Origin: Pararge aegeria
Lineage: Eukaryota > Arthropoda > Insecta > Lepidoptera > Nymphalidae
Direction: 5' to 3'
Assembly (NCBI RefSeq): GCF_905163445.1
Contig: NC_053197.1
Coordinates: 2,232,001 to 2,296,000, forward strand
Length of the DNA: 64,000 bases
Shown here piece after piece: positions 39,633 to 49,853 of the stretch (positions within the stretch are counted from its first letter, which is position 1; every line of letters starts with the position of its first letter). The position numbers and the translations under genes were made by a program. Under the pieces are notes generated by a model. The model saw only the letters and a program-made list of their open reading frames with translations, was not told where the DNA came from and made no database searches.

Positions 39633-40382
39633 TAAAATGGTTAAATACGGGTATTATTTAAGAAATGTTGATTAATCACGAAAATCTTAGTTTGAACTCT
39701 TTAATTACAAAGTATGTGTACTTTCTATGCGATTTCCTTTTTTATAGTACCTAATAAGGACTTTCCGTATCGAGTAATTTTCTACATTTTACTTGACACT
39801 GACCTAAAAATGTCGTAGAAAATATTTATTTCAAGCATTTTAGTTAAAAAAAAGTCGGTTCTTTGTTTCAAAAAAAAAATTCATTTTAGTGGGTAGTTTT
39901 GCAATTATCCTAGTTATAATAGCCAGATGTCATCGTTTCATGAACTTCTACTAGATATTGCTTTTCCCGAGGCCGGGGTGTTAATGGTTGAAGAGTTCTC
40001 ACAGCACCGTTAGCTTTTTTATTGCGACGAGCATAAATTGCTTAGCATTTATATACCATAATCGAAGCGCAGCCAATGTAATACTAATTATGTATAGTCT
40101 TCATTATTAGCGCAACCTGACCATAGAGTGCTTTTCTAAAGAAGATGCACAAGTTCCTTCAAAAGATACTCAAAGTTCTATAGATGTGCCTATAATATAT
40201 GAAGAGTATCCCGATTTTTCCAGGATCCCTAAAATAAATATTTACCAACTTAAAATGGAAACATCTCTGAAGCATATCGTCACAAACAAAAATAGATATT
40301 TATAGCTGAGTAATCGCGTAGCAAATATACAAAAAATAAATAAAACATATAGTCGTATTGAGAACCTCCTCCTTTTTTCAAG
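39633..40382. other. No gene or repeat recognised
   Basis: AT-rich sequence with no frame over 60 codons before 40358. Confidence 0.45.
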
Positions 40383-40470
40383 TCGGTGGAAAATTTAGCT
40401 TAATTGGCTATACTCCGCGAAAAGCGAAGAGCATTTTAATGATTTCTTCAATCTTTATCCTACATATATT
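40383..40470 (+). mobile_element. Foldback element F, single arm
   Basis: AAATTTAGCTTAATTGGCTA, TACTCCGCGAAAAGCGAAGA and GATTTCTTCAATCTTTATCC match the left arm of the copy at 34286. Confidence 0.6.
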
Positions 40471-40611
40471 TTCCATGTTTTTTTATATAAAGATACATGA
40501 GATAAAGGGTATAAGAGAAGATTTTGTCTACTCATTATCTCGCCTGTCTCTATAAAAAGAATACGAGTAACGGGTAGAGATAATTATCTCGTAGCACGCA
40601 TGCTAGCCGTA

Positions 40612-40771
40612 CTGGTCGATGTTACAATGTCGCGCGTGGAAACCGTTTACGGTACGATATAACTGCCACATCCCTGACAGATTAGCCCGTTACGATTTTA
40701 GAATGCATTACCAATCACCTCCAGGTCAGACTGCGTTCTAGGGCTAACTTGTAGTGCAATAAAAAAAAATT
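40612..40771 (+). mobile_element. SINE-C 3' half with tail
   Basis: GATGTTACAATGTCGCGCGT, CCCTGACAGATTAGCCCGTT, GCATTACCAATCACCTCCAG, GGGCTAACTTGTAGTGCAAT then poly-A. The 3' end is intact, head missing. Confidence 0.8.
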
Positions 40772-41640
40772 ACAAGCTTTCACCGAGCCCTGTCTTTAGA
40801 AGTGGAGACGAACTTATGCTTTTAAACGAGTCGTTATAAGGTTCATATTCCCCTGACGTTGAATGTTTCGATACTTGAAAACGCTTTTACCATTGCGAGC
40901 GAGAAAATCTCCTTCCGAGGGTACAGGAAAGTTATTTAATTTGTGTAAAATTTTAGATTGACTTTACATTTGTATTCCTTTGGCTTTAAAGTTTATTAAT
41001 TTCTTTATGTATATTAGTGTTAATGATTTTGAATTAATAATTGAGCAATAAATAAATAAATATACTAAGACAAAACACACATCGCCATCTAGTCCCAAAG
41101 TAAGGGTAGCTTGGGTATATAACACAAGCTACCAGTGTGTAGTAAGCAATATAGTATAGGTAGTATTACTTGTGTAGGTAATGTATATTGTGACGTAAAT
41201 TTTGTGGGATCTACTCTTACTCTTATACTCGTTATAGCCATAATACAGTTCTAAAACAGGGTTCACAGTTTACATGGCATGGCAAGCAATCTTATATTGT
41301 ACTTATCACAAATTATGGTGATTTCCACTCTGTCTTTGTGTGGTTATTTTTAAAAAAATGTAAAAAAAGAAATCCAAAAAAGAATTTTCGAAAATCGAAT
41401 CATCTTTTTTAAATTTTTTATTTTTGAATAGCTCCAAATAATTTGTGAACTAATCAAAAGATGTCGGCGCAACGCCAACTGTTCGATGATAAACGATAAA
41501 ATGATTCATAAACAAATGTCAGCTGCCCTTAGAGGCAAGTACACCCACTTCGTTGCTAGGTGTGAGTTGATTGTTTCACTGCTTCAGGTAACTGGAATTC
41601 TCCAGTAACTATTCAGTTAAATCGTCTTTTAATTTGAAAC
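40772..41640. other. No gene; SINE-A tail fragment at 41047-41150
   Basis: AAATAAATAAATATACTAAG and ACATCGCCATCTAGTCCCAA are a minus-strand SINE-A 3' end. The rest, including long A-runs near 41350, is unassigned. Confidence 0.5.
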
Positions 41641-41641
41641 T

Positions 41642-42700
41642 ATTTATTTATTTATTTAACTCTTTATTTGTACACCACAATGAAGTTAGGAAAATAAAAA
41701 AAACAAAAGAAATACAAAGACAGAAGTAGAATACAAAAGGCGGCCTTATCGCTAAGTAGCGATCTCTGCCAGGCAACCTTTGGATTAGGACAAGATGAGA
41801 GAGAGCGGACAGGTGGTGTAAAATTATTATAAACGTACATTAAAATAGCTAAATACAAATACATAAACAAAATTGCAAAAATAAGAAAAATATAATAAAT
41901 AAATATAAAATAATAAACTAATATATACTCAATCATACACATATATGAACATATAGATAATAAAAATAAACATAATCAAGGTATAATAAATGTCGTCATT
42001 ATAGTGCAAGATAATATGCTTTCACCGCGTTTTTAAATGTTTCAAGCGATTTTGCCTCACGTATATTTAGTGAGAGCGCATTCCACAACTCAATAGCTTG
42101 CACTGTAAACGAGTGTTTATAGAACTTCGTCTTGTGAAAAGGCATGTGAAGTGTCAGCATACGACATGATCTTAAATCAGCAGGCAATCCTACAAAATCA
42201 AATTTTTCCTTCAAGTACGAAGGTGTTTTAGGATTAAATAACACACAGTACAGAAGTGAAAGGACATGCATATCTCGGCGACGGCGAATAGGGAGCCACT
42301 TGAGCTTTTGTCGAAATTCAGATACGTGGTCATACTTGCGTAGGCCAAATATGAACCGAATAGCAAGATTTTGGAGACGCTCAAGTTTGTTAAGCTGGTC
42401 CTCAGTCAAATTAAGATAGCTTGCGTCCGCATAGTCAAGAATAGATAGAAGGAGGGAATGTGCCAACATAACTTTAGTCGGGATTGGGAGAATAGATCTT
42501 AGGCGTCGCAGCGAGCCCATGGTGGCAAACATACGTCTACTCATTTCTTTTATATGTGTGGACCAAGACAAATCCTGATCTAAATATAAGCCAAGGTCTT
42601 TAACGGTAGCACAAAAAGGTATACCTACACCGTTATATAAAATAGGCCATAAGTTACGTCCATCAACTTTGGAAATGGACTAACTATGAACTATAATTTT
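41642..42700 (-). mobile_element. LINE-P 3' portion with poly-A-like tail
   Basis: From right to left: reverse transcriptase C-terminal coding region, AT-rich 3' UTR, the GGCAGAGATCGCTACTTAGC / CGATAAGGCCGCCTTTTGTA block, then GTACAAATAAAGAGTTAAAT and an (AAAT)n tail at 41642. It is 5'-truncated at about 42700. Fragments of the same family are at 6999-8050, 14280 and 61010. Confidence 0.85.
41999..42690 (-). pseudogene. LINE-P reverse transcriptase C-terminal frame
   Basis: 190 codons are open from a TTG at 42571: LSWSTHIKEMSRRMFATMGS, LHSLLLSILDYADASYLNLT-like, LERLQNLAIRFIFGLRKYDH, LKWLPIRRRRDMHVLSLLYC, ending ETFKNAVKAYYLAL. The same frame continues upstream (KVDGRNLWPILYNGVGIPFC, ATVKDLGLYLDQ) until an in-frame TAG near 42679. 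CR1/Jockey-group proteins end with this thumb and C-terminal pattern (HIxxxxxxxxxxLxxLxR, LDYAD, LQNxxIRFIFGLRKYDH). The polymerase core is missing. Best-preserved coding sequence in the window. Confidence 0.85.
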
Positions 42701-42754
42701 TAGCTGAACAAAAAACATGAAGATCAGTATAGAAAAGTCATATTTTAGTATAAA

Positions 42755-43060
42755 GGACTACTGAATCGATAAAAAAAGCTTGGGTGTTAATCATTGCTTT
42801 AACCAGGTCGCTCGTCTTAAAATGTTAAATGACAACGTGAGATGATGATAACAAAAGGAACACCCGATTAAGTTTGTTGTTGGCTTCTTCTTAGACAAGG
42901 GCGCGTTTGGAACCCTCGCAGCTTAACTTGTATGTTTACGAATATGGTTATCGCCATCATCTCACTACCATGTAAACATTTCTCATGTAATCTACGCATC
43001 ATAAGTGCCAACAATGGGCCTACTGGAATAAAGATATTTTTTGACACTGACTTTTGTATT
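42755..43060 (+). mobile_element. LINE-E2 3' end
   Basis: GACTACTGAATCGATAAAAA, AACGTGAGATGATGATAACA, GGGCGCGTTTGGAACCCTCG, TTTACGAATATGGTTATCGC, ACTGGAATAAAGATATTTTT then TTGACACTGAC. The 76-codon frame covering it is not protein-like. Shows the uninterrupted junction that SINE-A splits in the 25527 copy. Confidence 0.8.
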
Positions 43061-43555
43061 ACCTCGAACTTATCTTTAGATATAGTATTTGAAGCTTATA
43101 GATTAACAGGGTTTGTTTTTTTATTTAGATTTCGTTGCGAAATAAACATAAAACATTGTTAGAAATATTATCAGTCAGTGTGGTCGTAGGTTGAACAAAT
43201 ATTAATTGAGTTTAAAATAGGTAATTTGATTCGAACGCTCTTTGAGATTTCAATTAATCCCCTTAATATAATTTGTGCCACATCACAGGCCTCACGTACG
43301 GAACACAGAATTTTAAGCTCAAATCTTAAGGTATTCGCATACCATATAAGAATTATGTCAAAGTTTATGTTGCCTTCCGATTTACAAAGCAGAGTGTAAT
43401 CGAGTTTGCGACACAGTTCCAAAGTAGATCCGAAATAATATCGTTTGCTATGGCGTAGGGTCGGTGGACAGATGCTCTAACGCAATCAGATAATCAATTT
43501 AACTTGATTATATTTTACTCATTTATCTTCTTGTCGTATCGTGTTCTTGATAGTG
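43061..43555. other. No gene; weak repeat with 44500-44700
   Basis: CCCCTTAATATAATTTGTGC and CACATCACAGGC resemble CTTTTAATATAATTCGTA and CACATCACGGGC at 44545-44585. An 83-codon minus frame (43171-43422) shows no motif. Confidence 0.35.
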
Positions 43556-43920
43556 CAGAAATTCTTTGTGGGGCTGAGTATATGCTTTTATAACATGTTA
43601 CCGAAGGTAATATAAGATTTACCTTAAGTTTAAAGAATTAAAAAAAACACATTTAATACAGCGAGGTTACTATACTATTGATGAATTTCTTAATGACACG
43701 GTTGCCTGGAAGCAAGCCGCTCCGCTTTCATCTCACACAAGATAAAACAAAGATTTTTAAATTGTAAAATGTTGGAAAAGAGCAACTGCTGAGTTGCTTG
43801 CCGGTTTCTTCTTGGTATAATCTGCTTTCCGAACCGGTGGGATAGTCACTATAAACAGACATACTTGACGTTTCAGAAGTTCTTTTACTAGCCCTACTTG
43901 AAATAAATGAATTTTAATTA
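43556..43920 (+). mobile_element. LINE-E1 3' end
   Basis: Coding remnants (FYNMLPKV, LIQRGYYTIDEFLNDTVAWK) with frameshifts, then GAGCAACTGCTGAGTTGCTT, TTCTTCTTGGTATAATCTGC, CCGAACCGGTGGGATAGTCA, CAGACATACTTGACGTTTCA and GAAATAAATGAATTTTAATT. Confidence 0.8.
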
Positions 43921-44155
43921 TAATCGTAGTGATAGATGTCGTCGGAGTTATAATTAGGGTAACTTCAACTTTGGGGACCGCTGCTTTAAATAATTATTGT
44001 CTGATCTATCGAAAATATGGGCGTAAGCTTATTGGCAGAACTATTCTTCTATGGCCAGGCCTTCCGGTTACCGGCTTTTTGTGGGGTAATAAAAACAAAA
44101 AACTTTAAAACATATGATACGACATGGTACGGACTATACTGTATACTTGCTTGAC

Positions 44156-44335
44156 CAGTGACGTGCATACACGGTATGCACAGATAATATAAAATGAAAA
44201 AAATGTCTAGTACGAATTATAAAAAACTTAAGGATAGGCATTGTAAGAGTTTTAAAAAGCCTTTAGCCCAAGTTTTAAGTTTCTTCATTTTATATCATCT
44301 GCATATAGTATATATACCCTCTATGCACGCCACTG
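44156..44335. mobile_element. N-family MITE, about 180 bp
   Basis: Starts CAGTGACGTGCATACACGG and ends CCTCTATGCACGCCACTG. Shared with the 60110 copy: TATAAAAAACTTAAGGATAG, TTTTATATCATCTGCATA. Flanks CTTGCTTG and CTCGCTTC match at only six of eight positions, so the target duplication is decayed or offset. Confidence 0.75.
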
Positions 44336-44343
44336 CTCGCTTC

Positions 44344-44816
44344 GAATGGAAGAAAACTATTGTGCCCAGCATTGATAATATTACTGCGTAGAACGTTAAT
44401 ATAATATCAATACTAAAATAAAATTAACACACCTATTATAATAAATCAAGTCTAAATTAATCATATCAACGGTTTTAAGTAAATCACAATTTATATATAA
44501 ACAAAATTAGTCGAGCGTTTAAATGTAAAAGTCGAAATCGAATTAATCTCTTTTAATATAATTCGTAAACCACATCACGGGCGCACGCATAAATTGAAAG
44601 TCTCTAAATACGGAGGTAATTTGGTATTCCCGAATTAAATTAAACAAATTATTTGCGTTCCAATTTGTTAGCTCGAATGTTGCTTTTTTTTACGTCCCAC
44701 TCTTGTATTATCAATTGCTGGGTTAGATTTCAATTTTAATTGATTATTTGTTTACATAATAATCATTATTTAACTTTTGTTTTATTAACGGCACGTATTT
44801 CCAATCGACATAAAGC
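44344..44816. other. No gene recognised
   Basis: AT-rich; contains the weak partner of 43260-43290 near 44545-44585. Confidence 0.4.
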
Positions 44817-45232
44817 TTGGTCTGCTCAACAGAGCAAAACGTCACTTTGCGTCAAAGCATATAGACTCTAGCTCTATAAAGCGCAAGTAAGACCTCACAT
44901 GGAGTACTGTTCACATCTTTGGGCTGAGGCACCTCTTTACCAACTCCTTCCATTTGATCGGATACAAAAGCGGGCAGTTCGACTTGTTGACAATCCCAAA
45001 TTGACTTGCAGTTTGGAGTCCCTGGGGCACCGAAGAGATGTTAGCTCCCTTTGTGTGTTATATCGACTCTATAATGGAGAATGTTCTGAAGAGTTGTTTG
45101 CGTTGATACCTCCTTCCCTGTTCTCTGACCAAATAAATTGTTGCCCACCGATGCCCATAAACAGATGTTTATTGGCATCGGTGATCACTTATCATCAGGA
45201 GACCCACTTGCTCGTTTGCCCGCTATTAATAT
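44817..45232 (+). mobile_element. LINE C-terminal remnant with poly-A (Jockey/CR1-like)
   Basis: Frame 44899-45234 reads MEYCSHLWAEAPLYQLLPFD, RIQKRAVRLVDNPKL, LGHRRDVSSLCVLYRLYNGE, CSEELFALIPP. Upstream KAQVRPH is in the same frame after one stop. This is the conserved C-terminal region of a lepidopteran non-LTR reverse transcriptase. The 3' end is CATCAGGAGACCCACTTGCT then poly-A at 45232. The usual WNELP-type block is deleted. Confidence 0.8.
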
Positions 45233-45245
45233 AAAAAAAAAATCA

Positions 45246-45617
45246 TAATCATCATCATATCAACCCATTAACGGCCCACCACAGTGCAGGTCTCCTCCCA
45301 CAATGAGAACGGGTTTTTATAAATATAAATAAACATACTACGACAACTCACACATCGCCATCTAGCCCCACAGTAAGCGTAGCTTGTGTTATGGGTACTA
45401 AGATGACTGATGATAAAAATATTTGTGAATAATATACATAAATACTTATAATATACATATAAACATCCAGACACTGAAAAGCATCCATGTTAATCACACA
45501 AACATTTTCCATTAGTGGGAATCGAACCCAGGGCCTTGGACTCAGAAAGCAGGGTCGCTGACCACTGCGCCAATCGGCCGTCAACCTTTTAAAACATTAT
45601 GGAGAACTCTCAGACAA
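45246..45617 (-). mobile_element. SINE-B 3' half split by SINE-A
   Basis: CATCATCATATCAACCCATT, GGTCTCCTCCCACAATGAGA, CGGG at 45246-45317; then SINE-A; then TTTTAAAACATTATGGAGAA, CTCTCAGAC at 45584-45617. The GGCCGTAGTCCACCACGCTGG block expected at the junction is missing, so a deletion accompanied or followed insertion. Confidence 0.75.
45318..45583 (-). mobile_element. SINE-A copy, full length, inside SINE-B
   Basis: Tail AAATATAAATAAACATACTA, CATCGCCATCTAGCCCCACA, B box GGGAATCGAACCC, head CTGCGCCAATCGGCCG. Well preserved. Confidence 0.9.
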
Positions 45618-45699
45618 AATTATTATTTACTGCGGAATAAAATTGACGTTTAAACATGTTTTTATTAGGAGAAGAGACAGCTCACATAAATATGTGACA

Positions 45700-46090
45700 T
45701 CTGCGACAGGTGCAGAAGTCATTTGTGGGTTTGAGTACACGCTTTTATAATATGATTCCTAAGGTAATTGACCTACCAATGCATAAGTTTAAAGAATGTG
45801 TTAAAACACATTTATTACAGCGAGGTTATGATACAATTGATGAATTTCTTAATGACAAGGTTGCTTGGAAGCATCCGGCTCCGCTTTCATCTCTCACAAG
45901 ATAGAAAAATGAATTTTTAAATGTACAATGTAAATTGTTGATATTGGAAAAGAGCAACTGCTGAGTTTCTTGCTGGCTTCTTCTCGGTAGCATCTGCCTT
46001 CCGAACCGGTGGTAGAGTCACTACACACGGACAGACTTGACGTTTCAAAAGTGCTTATATTAGTCCTACTAGAAATAAATGAATTTTGAA
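45700..46090 (+). mobile_element. LINE-E1 3' end (reference copy)
   Basis: The 64-codon frame from 45710 ends LLQRGYDTIDEFLNDKVAWK and HPAPLSSLTR, with a stop at 45902. The 3' UTR follows: GAGCAACTGCTGAGTTTCTT, TTCTTCTCGGTAGCATCTGC, ACCGGTGGTAGAGTCACTAC, GACTTGACGTTTCAAAAGTG, GAAATAAATGAATTTTGAAT. A near-intact 3' terminus of a Jockey/CR1-like LINE. Confidence 0.85.
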
Positions 46091-46095
46091 TTTCG

Positions 46096-46475
46096 AATTT
46101 CACCTGGGGAAGTACCACCGCTATGTTTATTACTGCCGCAAAATAGTATTGTTGCAATGCTGTGTTCCGGTCCGAAGAGCTTGGTTGCCGGTGTAATTAG
46201 ACCAGGACGCGTTTGGAACCCTCGTAACTTTAGTTTTAAGTTTACGAATGTGGTTATCGCCATCATCTCACTACCGTGTCATTCTTATGTACTCATCTAA
46301 AGTGCCACCTATGGGCCTACTTGAGCAAAGATATTTTTGACTTTGACTTTGACTTTTATTACAGGCACATGAGGCGTAACACCTACGCCTCCTCATAGAC
46401 ACAGGGCGCGTTGGAAGACGTGTTGCATGCCCTACGAAGTGTTGTCCTGTTTATAGGCGATGGTTTCGGATTGGT
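46096..46475 (+). repeat. Interspersed repeat W, copy 3, split by LINE-E2
   Basis: GAAGTACCACCGCTATGTTT, ATTGTTGCAATGCTGTGTTC, GGTTGCCGGTGTAATTA on the left; CAGGCACATGAGGCGTAACA, TTGGAAGACGTGTTGCATGC, GTTTATAGGCGATGGTTTCG on the right. The two parts join exactly at the ATTA flanking the insertion. Confidence 0.75.
46200..46357 (+). mobile_element. LINE-E2, 158-bp 5'-truncated insertion
   Basis: Begins inside GACCAGGACGCGTTTGGAAC and ends in the (TTTGAC)n tail. ATTA occurs at 46196-46199 and 46358-46361 and is single in the reconstructed W sequence, so it is the target duplication. Confidence 0.85.
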
Positions 46476-46648
46476 GGATGGTTTTAAATAAAGAAAAAAA
46501 AACGTTACGGCGCAATTTATAAAAATGTATTCCACAAAAATGCTTACTTTTAATATAGGGAGTGTTTGTTTACAATGAAAATTTTTGCATGCTATCGAAT
46601 GAAGAATATAACGTCGGAAATATTTATTTTATTACTATTATTATTATA

Positions 46649-46875
46649 AGAAGCTGTGATTTTCGGGGCGGTCGAATTCGAATCCCGGCACGCAGAGTTA
46701 TGTGCGTTATGAGCAATTAAAATATCACTTGCATCAACATGCTGCCTGAGAGCTCTCGATAATGTTCCCAATGGTGTGGAGTACACCGACCCGCACTATG
46801 CCAGCGTGGTGGACTACGGCCTTAACCCCTTCTCATTATGTGTCCCGTTAAAAGGTTGATATGATGAAAATGATA
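46649..46875 (+). mobile_element. SINE-B copy with deletions
   Basis: AAGCTGTGATTTTCGGGGCG (head truncated), TTCGAATCCCGGCACGC, ATTAAAATATCACTTGCATC, GAGAGCTCTCGATAATGTTC, GTGGACTACGGCCTTAACCC, GTTGATATGATGAAAATGAT. The AACGGTGAAGGAAAACATCG block is deleted. Confidence 0.85.
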
Positions 46876-47320
46876 TGTTTTAAATGTATTTTTCTCATTA
46901 TTCAAACGCTAGTTAATACTTTTACTAAATTAATTCATTAATAAAAGCACCAAGAGCATGCAAAAATTTTGGAAACCTTCCTCGAAATTATTTACTTATT
47001 GAAATTTATTGAAATGAGGTCTTTTATAATATCAATTTAATAATAACAGTTTTGAAAAGCTCTTATTAGATTATTATCGTTATAATTGTTTTCCGCTTTC
47101 GTTTTACCCTGAATTAATTACTATGTTAATATTAATTTTTCCCGAAAATGTATATTCAAATATTATTTTGGTATAAAATTTTAATTTAAAGAACACTTGG
47201 ATAATTTTACGTTTAGTGCATAGCCCCTTTTTGCGCCATAAAGGGCTGGTGGGGTTCTTGATAACCTATGACTTAATCTTTAACCGACGACTTAACGTGC
47301 TCCCGTAGAAATAAGGGTGA
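46876..47320. other. No gene or repeat recognised
   Basis: AT-rich unique-looking sequence. Confidence 0.45.
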
Positions 47321-47593
47321 ATACTACGACAATACACACACCGCCATCTAGTCCCAAAGTAAGCTGTAGCTTGTGTTATGGGAACTAAGATGAGTCATCT
47401 TCAACTCCATCTTAGATGACTGATGAATATTTTTATGAGTAATATATATAAATACCTAGAATATGCATATAAACACCCACACACTGGTAAATACTCACGC
47501 TCATCACATAAACATTTTCCAGTTGTGGGAATCGAACCCACGGCCTTGGGCTCAGAAAGCAGGAACGCTGCAAACTGCGCCAATCGACCGTCA
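47321..47593 (-). mobile_element. SINE-A copy with a templated insertion
   Basis: CGCCATCTAGTCCCAAAGTA, B box GGGAATCGAACCC, head ACTGCGCCAATCGACCG. At 47388-47415 the usual CTAAGATGACTGATG is expanded by about 26 bases that include the reverse complement of AGATGACT. Confidence 0.9.
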
Positions 47594-47740
47594 ACGCAAA
47601 TTATAACGCCATTACTTAAAAATTGAAGATCCAGTCCAGGATTCGAAACTAGCAGTCTTTACTTTAACTCTATTACTTTAATACAAGATATTTCTTTACT
47701 GATATTTCATCTAATGGCAATTTATGTTGCAGTCTCTTAT

Positions 47741-48148
47741 AATAAATGGATACTGCGACAATACACCCATTACCATCTAGACTCAAAGTAAGCGGAGCTA
47801 GTGTTACTAAGATGACTGATGAATAACTTTATGAATAATATTTATAAATACTTATAATATACAGATAAACACCCTCTTCTTAGTCGTGCACTCTTGGCAG
47901 AGTGGTCGTGGCTGCTAAGATGAATTTCATGGCGCTAGACATCACTGGATCGCACGGCTTCACGCGCGAGTCTTCTCCACTTTTGGCGGTTGGTAGCATG
48001 TCGAAAACATTCTACCACAGTTGTCTGGGTCAACGATTTCACCGTATCTATCCAACGAGTAGGTGACCGCCCTCTTGCCCTAGATAAACACCCAGCACTG
48101 ATAAATATTTATGTTCATCACACAAACATTTGGCAGGTGTGGGAATCG
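47741..48148 (-). mobile_element. SINE-A copy split by an RTE LINE
   Basis: Tail side TACTGCGACAATACACCCAT, CATCTAGACTCAAAGTAAGC, TATACAGATAAACACCC; then the LINE; then AGATAAACACCCAGCACTGA, TTCATCACACAAACATTTGG and GTGTGGGAATCG. The head is replaced by an inverted SINE-A. Confidence 0.85.
47875..48081 (-). mobile_element. RTE-type LINE, 207 bp, with 12-bp target duplication
   Basis: The minus strand is open for RGRSPTRWIDTVKSLTQTTV and ECFRHATNRQKWRRLAREAV, stopping after RSSDV: the C-terminus of an RTE protein (GRPPxRWxD then a DRxxWR-type motif). The 3' end is AGAAGA-rich. AGATAAACACCC flanks it on both sides (47863-47874, 48082-48093). 5'-truncated. Distinct from LINE-D. Confidence 0.85.
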
Positions 48149-48270
48149 GCCACTGTGTTCCGAGTCAAAGGCCTAGGTTCAATTCAAAACGGATAACGTT
48201 TGTGTGATGAAAATGAATGTTTTTTTCAGTATCTGGGTGCTTATCTCTATATTATAAGTATTTATGTATA
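48149..48270 (+). mobile_element. SINE-A copy, head to head with its neighbour
   Basis: ACTGTGTTCCGAGTCAAAGG, a B-box remnant GGTTCAATTC, GTTTGTGTGATGAAAATGAA, GTATCTGGGTGCTTATCTCT. Ends at the AT-rich minisatellite instead of continuing to its own 3' half. Confidence 0.75.
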
Positions 48271-48353
48271 TAAATAATAAATAAATAATAAATAAATAAT
48301 AAATAAATAATAAATAAATAATAAATAAATAATAAATAAATAATAAATAAATA
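48270..48353. repeat. 11-bp AT minisatellite
   Basis: About seven to eight units of an AATAAATAATA-type 11-mer lie between two oppositely oriented SINE-A copies. Probably an expanded SINE tail. Confidence 0.85.
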
Positions 48354-48602
48354 TACTACGACAATACACACATCGCCATCTAGCCCCAAAGTAAGCGTAG
48401 CTTGTGTTATGGGTACTAAGATGACTGATGAATATTTTTATGAATTATATATACATAAATACTTAGAAAATACATATAAACACCCAGACACTGAAAAACA
48501 CTTAATGCTCATCACACAAACATTTTCCAGTTGTGGGAATCGAACCCACGGCCTTGGGCTCAGAAAGCAGGAACGCTGCAAACTGCGCCAATCGGCCGTC
48601 AA
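48354..48602 (-). mobile_element. SINE-A copy, full length, near consensus
   Basis: ATACTACGACAATACACACA, CATCGCCATCTAGCCCCAAA, GGGTACTAAGATGACTGATG, B box GGGAATCGAACCC, head ACTGCGCCAATCGGCCG. The 75-codon frame across it is read-through. Confidence 0.95.
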
Positions 48603-48604
48603 TA

Positions 48605-48715
48605 GTATTCATAAACATATTTATCTGCCATCTTAGTACCCATAACACAAGCTATGCTGTTTACTTTGGGGTTTAGATATCGAACTGTGTATTGTCGTAG
48701 TTTATTTATTTATGT
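48605..48715 (+). mobile_element. SINE-A 3' half
   Basis: GTATTCATAAACATATTTAT, GCCATCTTAGTACCCATAAC, TTTACTTTGGGGTTTAGATA, GTATTGTCGTAGTTTATTTA. Begins where the neighbour's head ends. Confidence 0.8.
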
Positions 48716-49768
48716 ACATAAACTTTAAAACTATTGAGCCTTATAACACATTCTGCACTCATTGCGGGTGACGTAATAAATTGGAAATCGTGGCCGCGAA
48801 TCAGACTCGACTGAAACAAACTGCTAATGCCTCAGAGTTGCTGTATGTTTACTTTACAAGGGATGTTGACACGCGTTCAACGAACGTGCATCGTCATCGT
48901 GCTAAAACAGCTTCGTGAATAAATTTGATATAAGCCCAAGAGCATGCCTTTTAACGCAGCATACAAATATACAGCAATATATAGGTAAATATAGCAATAT
49001 ATAGAAATTTATTCTCTTACACAGTTTGTTACATTCTCCTGGATAGGTGAATTTCGCAATTTTTTCTCAAGATTAGTTAAGATATTAGCTGCACATGGGT
49101 ACCGTAAGAAATGTAACCATTATTTTAAAGATCGTGTTGTATTTACGTTTTTTGAAGTAATACTTCGGGCGCGTAAAGGAAAAATGATTAGAGTAAATTT
49201 TTACGATGCGCGCGCACACCGTCACAGAAAACCAACACCTAGAAGTTAGCTTAAGTCAACATTTTTGTTTTACAAAAAAAGGTTTGACGGTGTACAATTT
49301 CAATTGTCAAAGTCTGGTGATTTAATTGTTTCAATTGTAAAAAAAAAAACAAATTTTAATTTTGAGTGAAATTTGGTTGTCCACTAATGAGATAACTAGA
49401 TAATGCGTTATAATAAAATATATAATTTTATTAATAGTTAGTAGTTTATTAATAGTTAGTTAGTGTTGTTTTTTCTACAAATGTAGAATAAGGTGAAAAT
49501 AAATTTTTTAATAGATTTTTATCAAAGAAGTACAACTTCTAACGCGTTTACATAAGTACACACACGTTTTTTTTCTTTCTTATGTTCTCTTTCAATTTGA
49601 ATAATTGAATTTCCTAAATATACACACTATTGATTCTATTGGTGTTAACTGCAATGAAAGTGGGAAGAGTTCTCATTTGGAATGTTTGAATATAAAGTAT
49701 CGTATGTCCCTCACATGATACAAGTTATATTTTATGTTCCTATAAAGATTAGTGCATTAATATATTAT
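48716..49768. other. No gene or repeat recognised
   Basis: About 1 kb of unique-looking sequence. Short AT repeats (CAATATATAG) near 48975-49010. No frame over 60 codons. Confidence 0.45.
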
Positions 49769-49853
49769 TCATACAAATATTCATCAGTCATCTTAGTACC
49801 CATAACACAAGCGTCGTAACACATCGTAGTTTCTTTATTATTTATTTATTTAT
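49769..49853 (+). mobile_element. SINE-A 3' fragment
   Basis: CAAATATTCATCAGTCATCT, TAGTACCCATAACACAAGCG and a TTATTTATTTATT tail; the GGGGCTAGATGG block is deleted. Confidence 0.75.

Noticed and set aside
48270..48353. CRISPR-like array
   Set aside because: Regular 11-bp AT repeats without spacers, in a eukaryotic SINE-rich context; a minisatellite.
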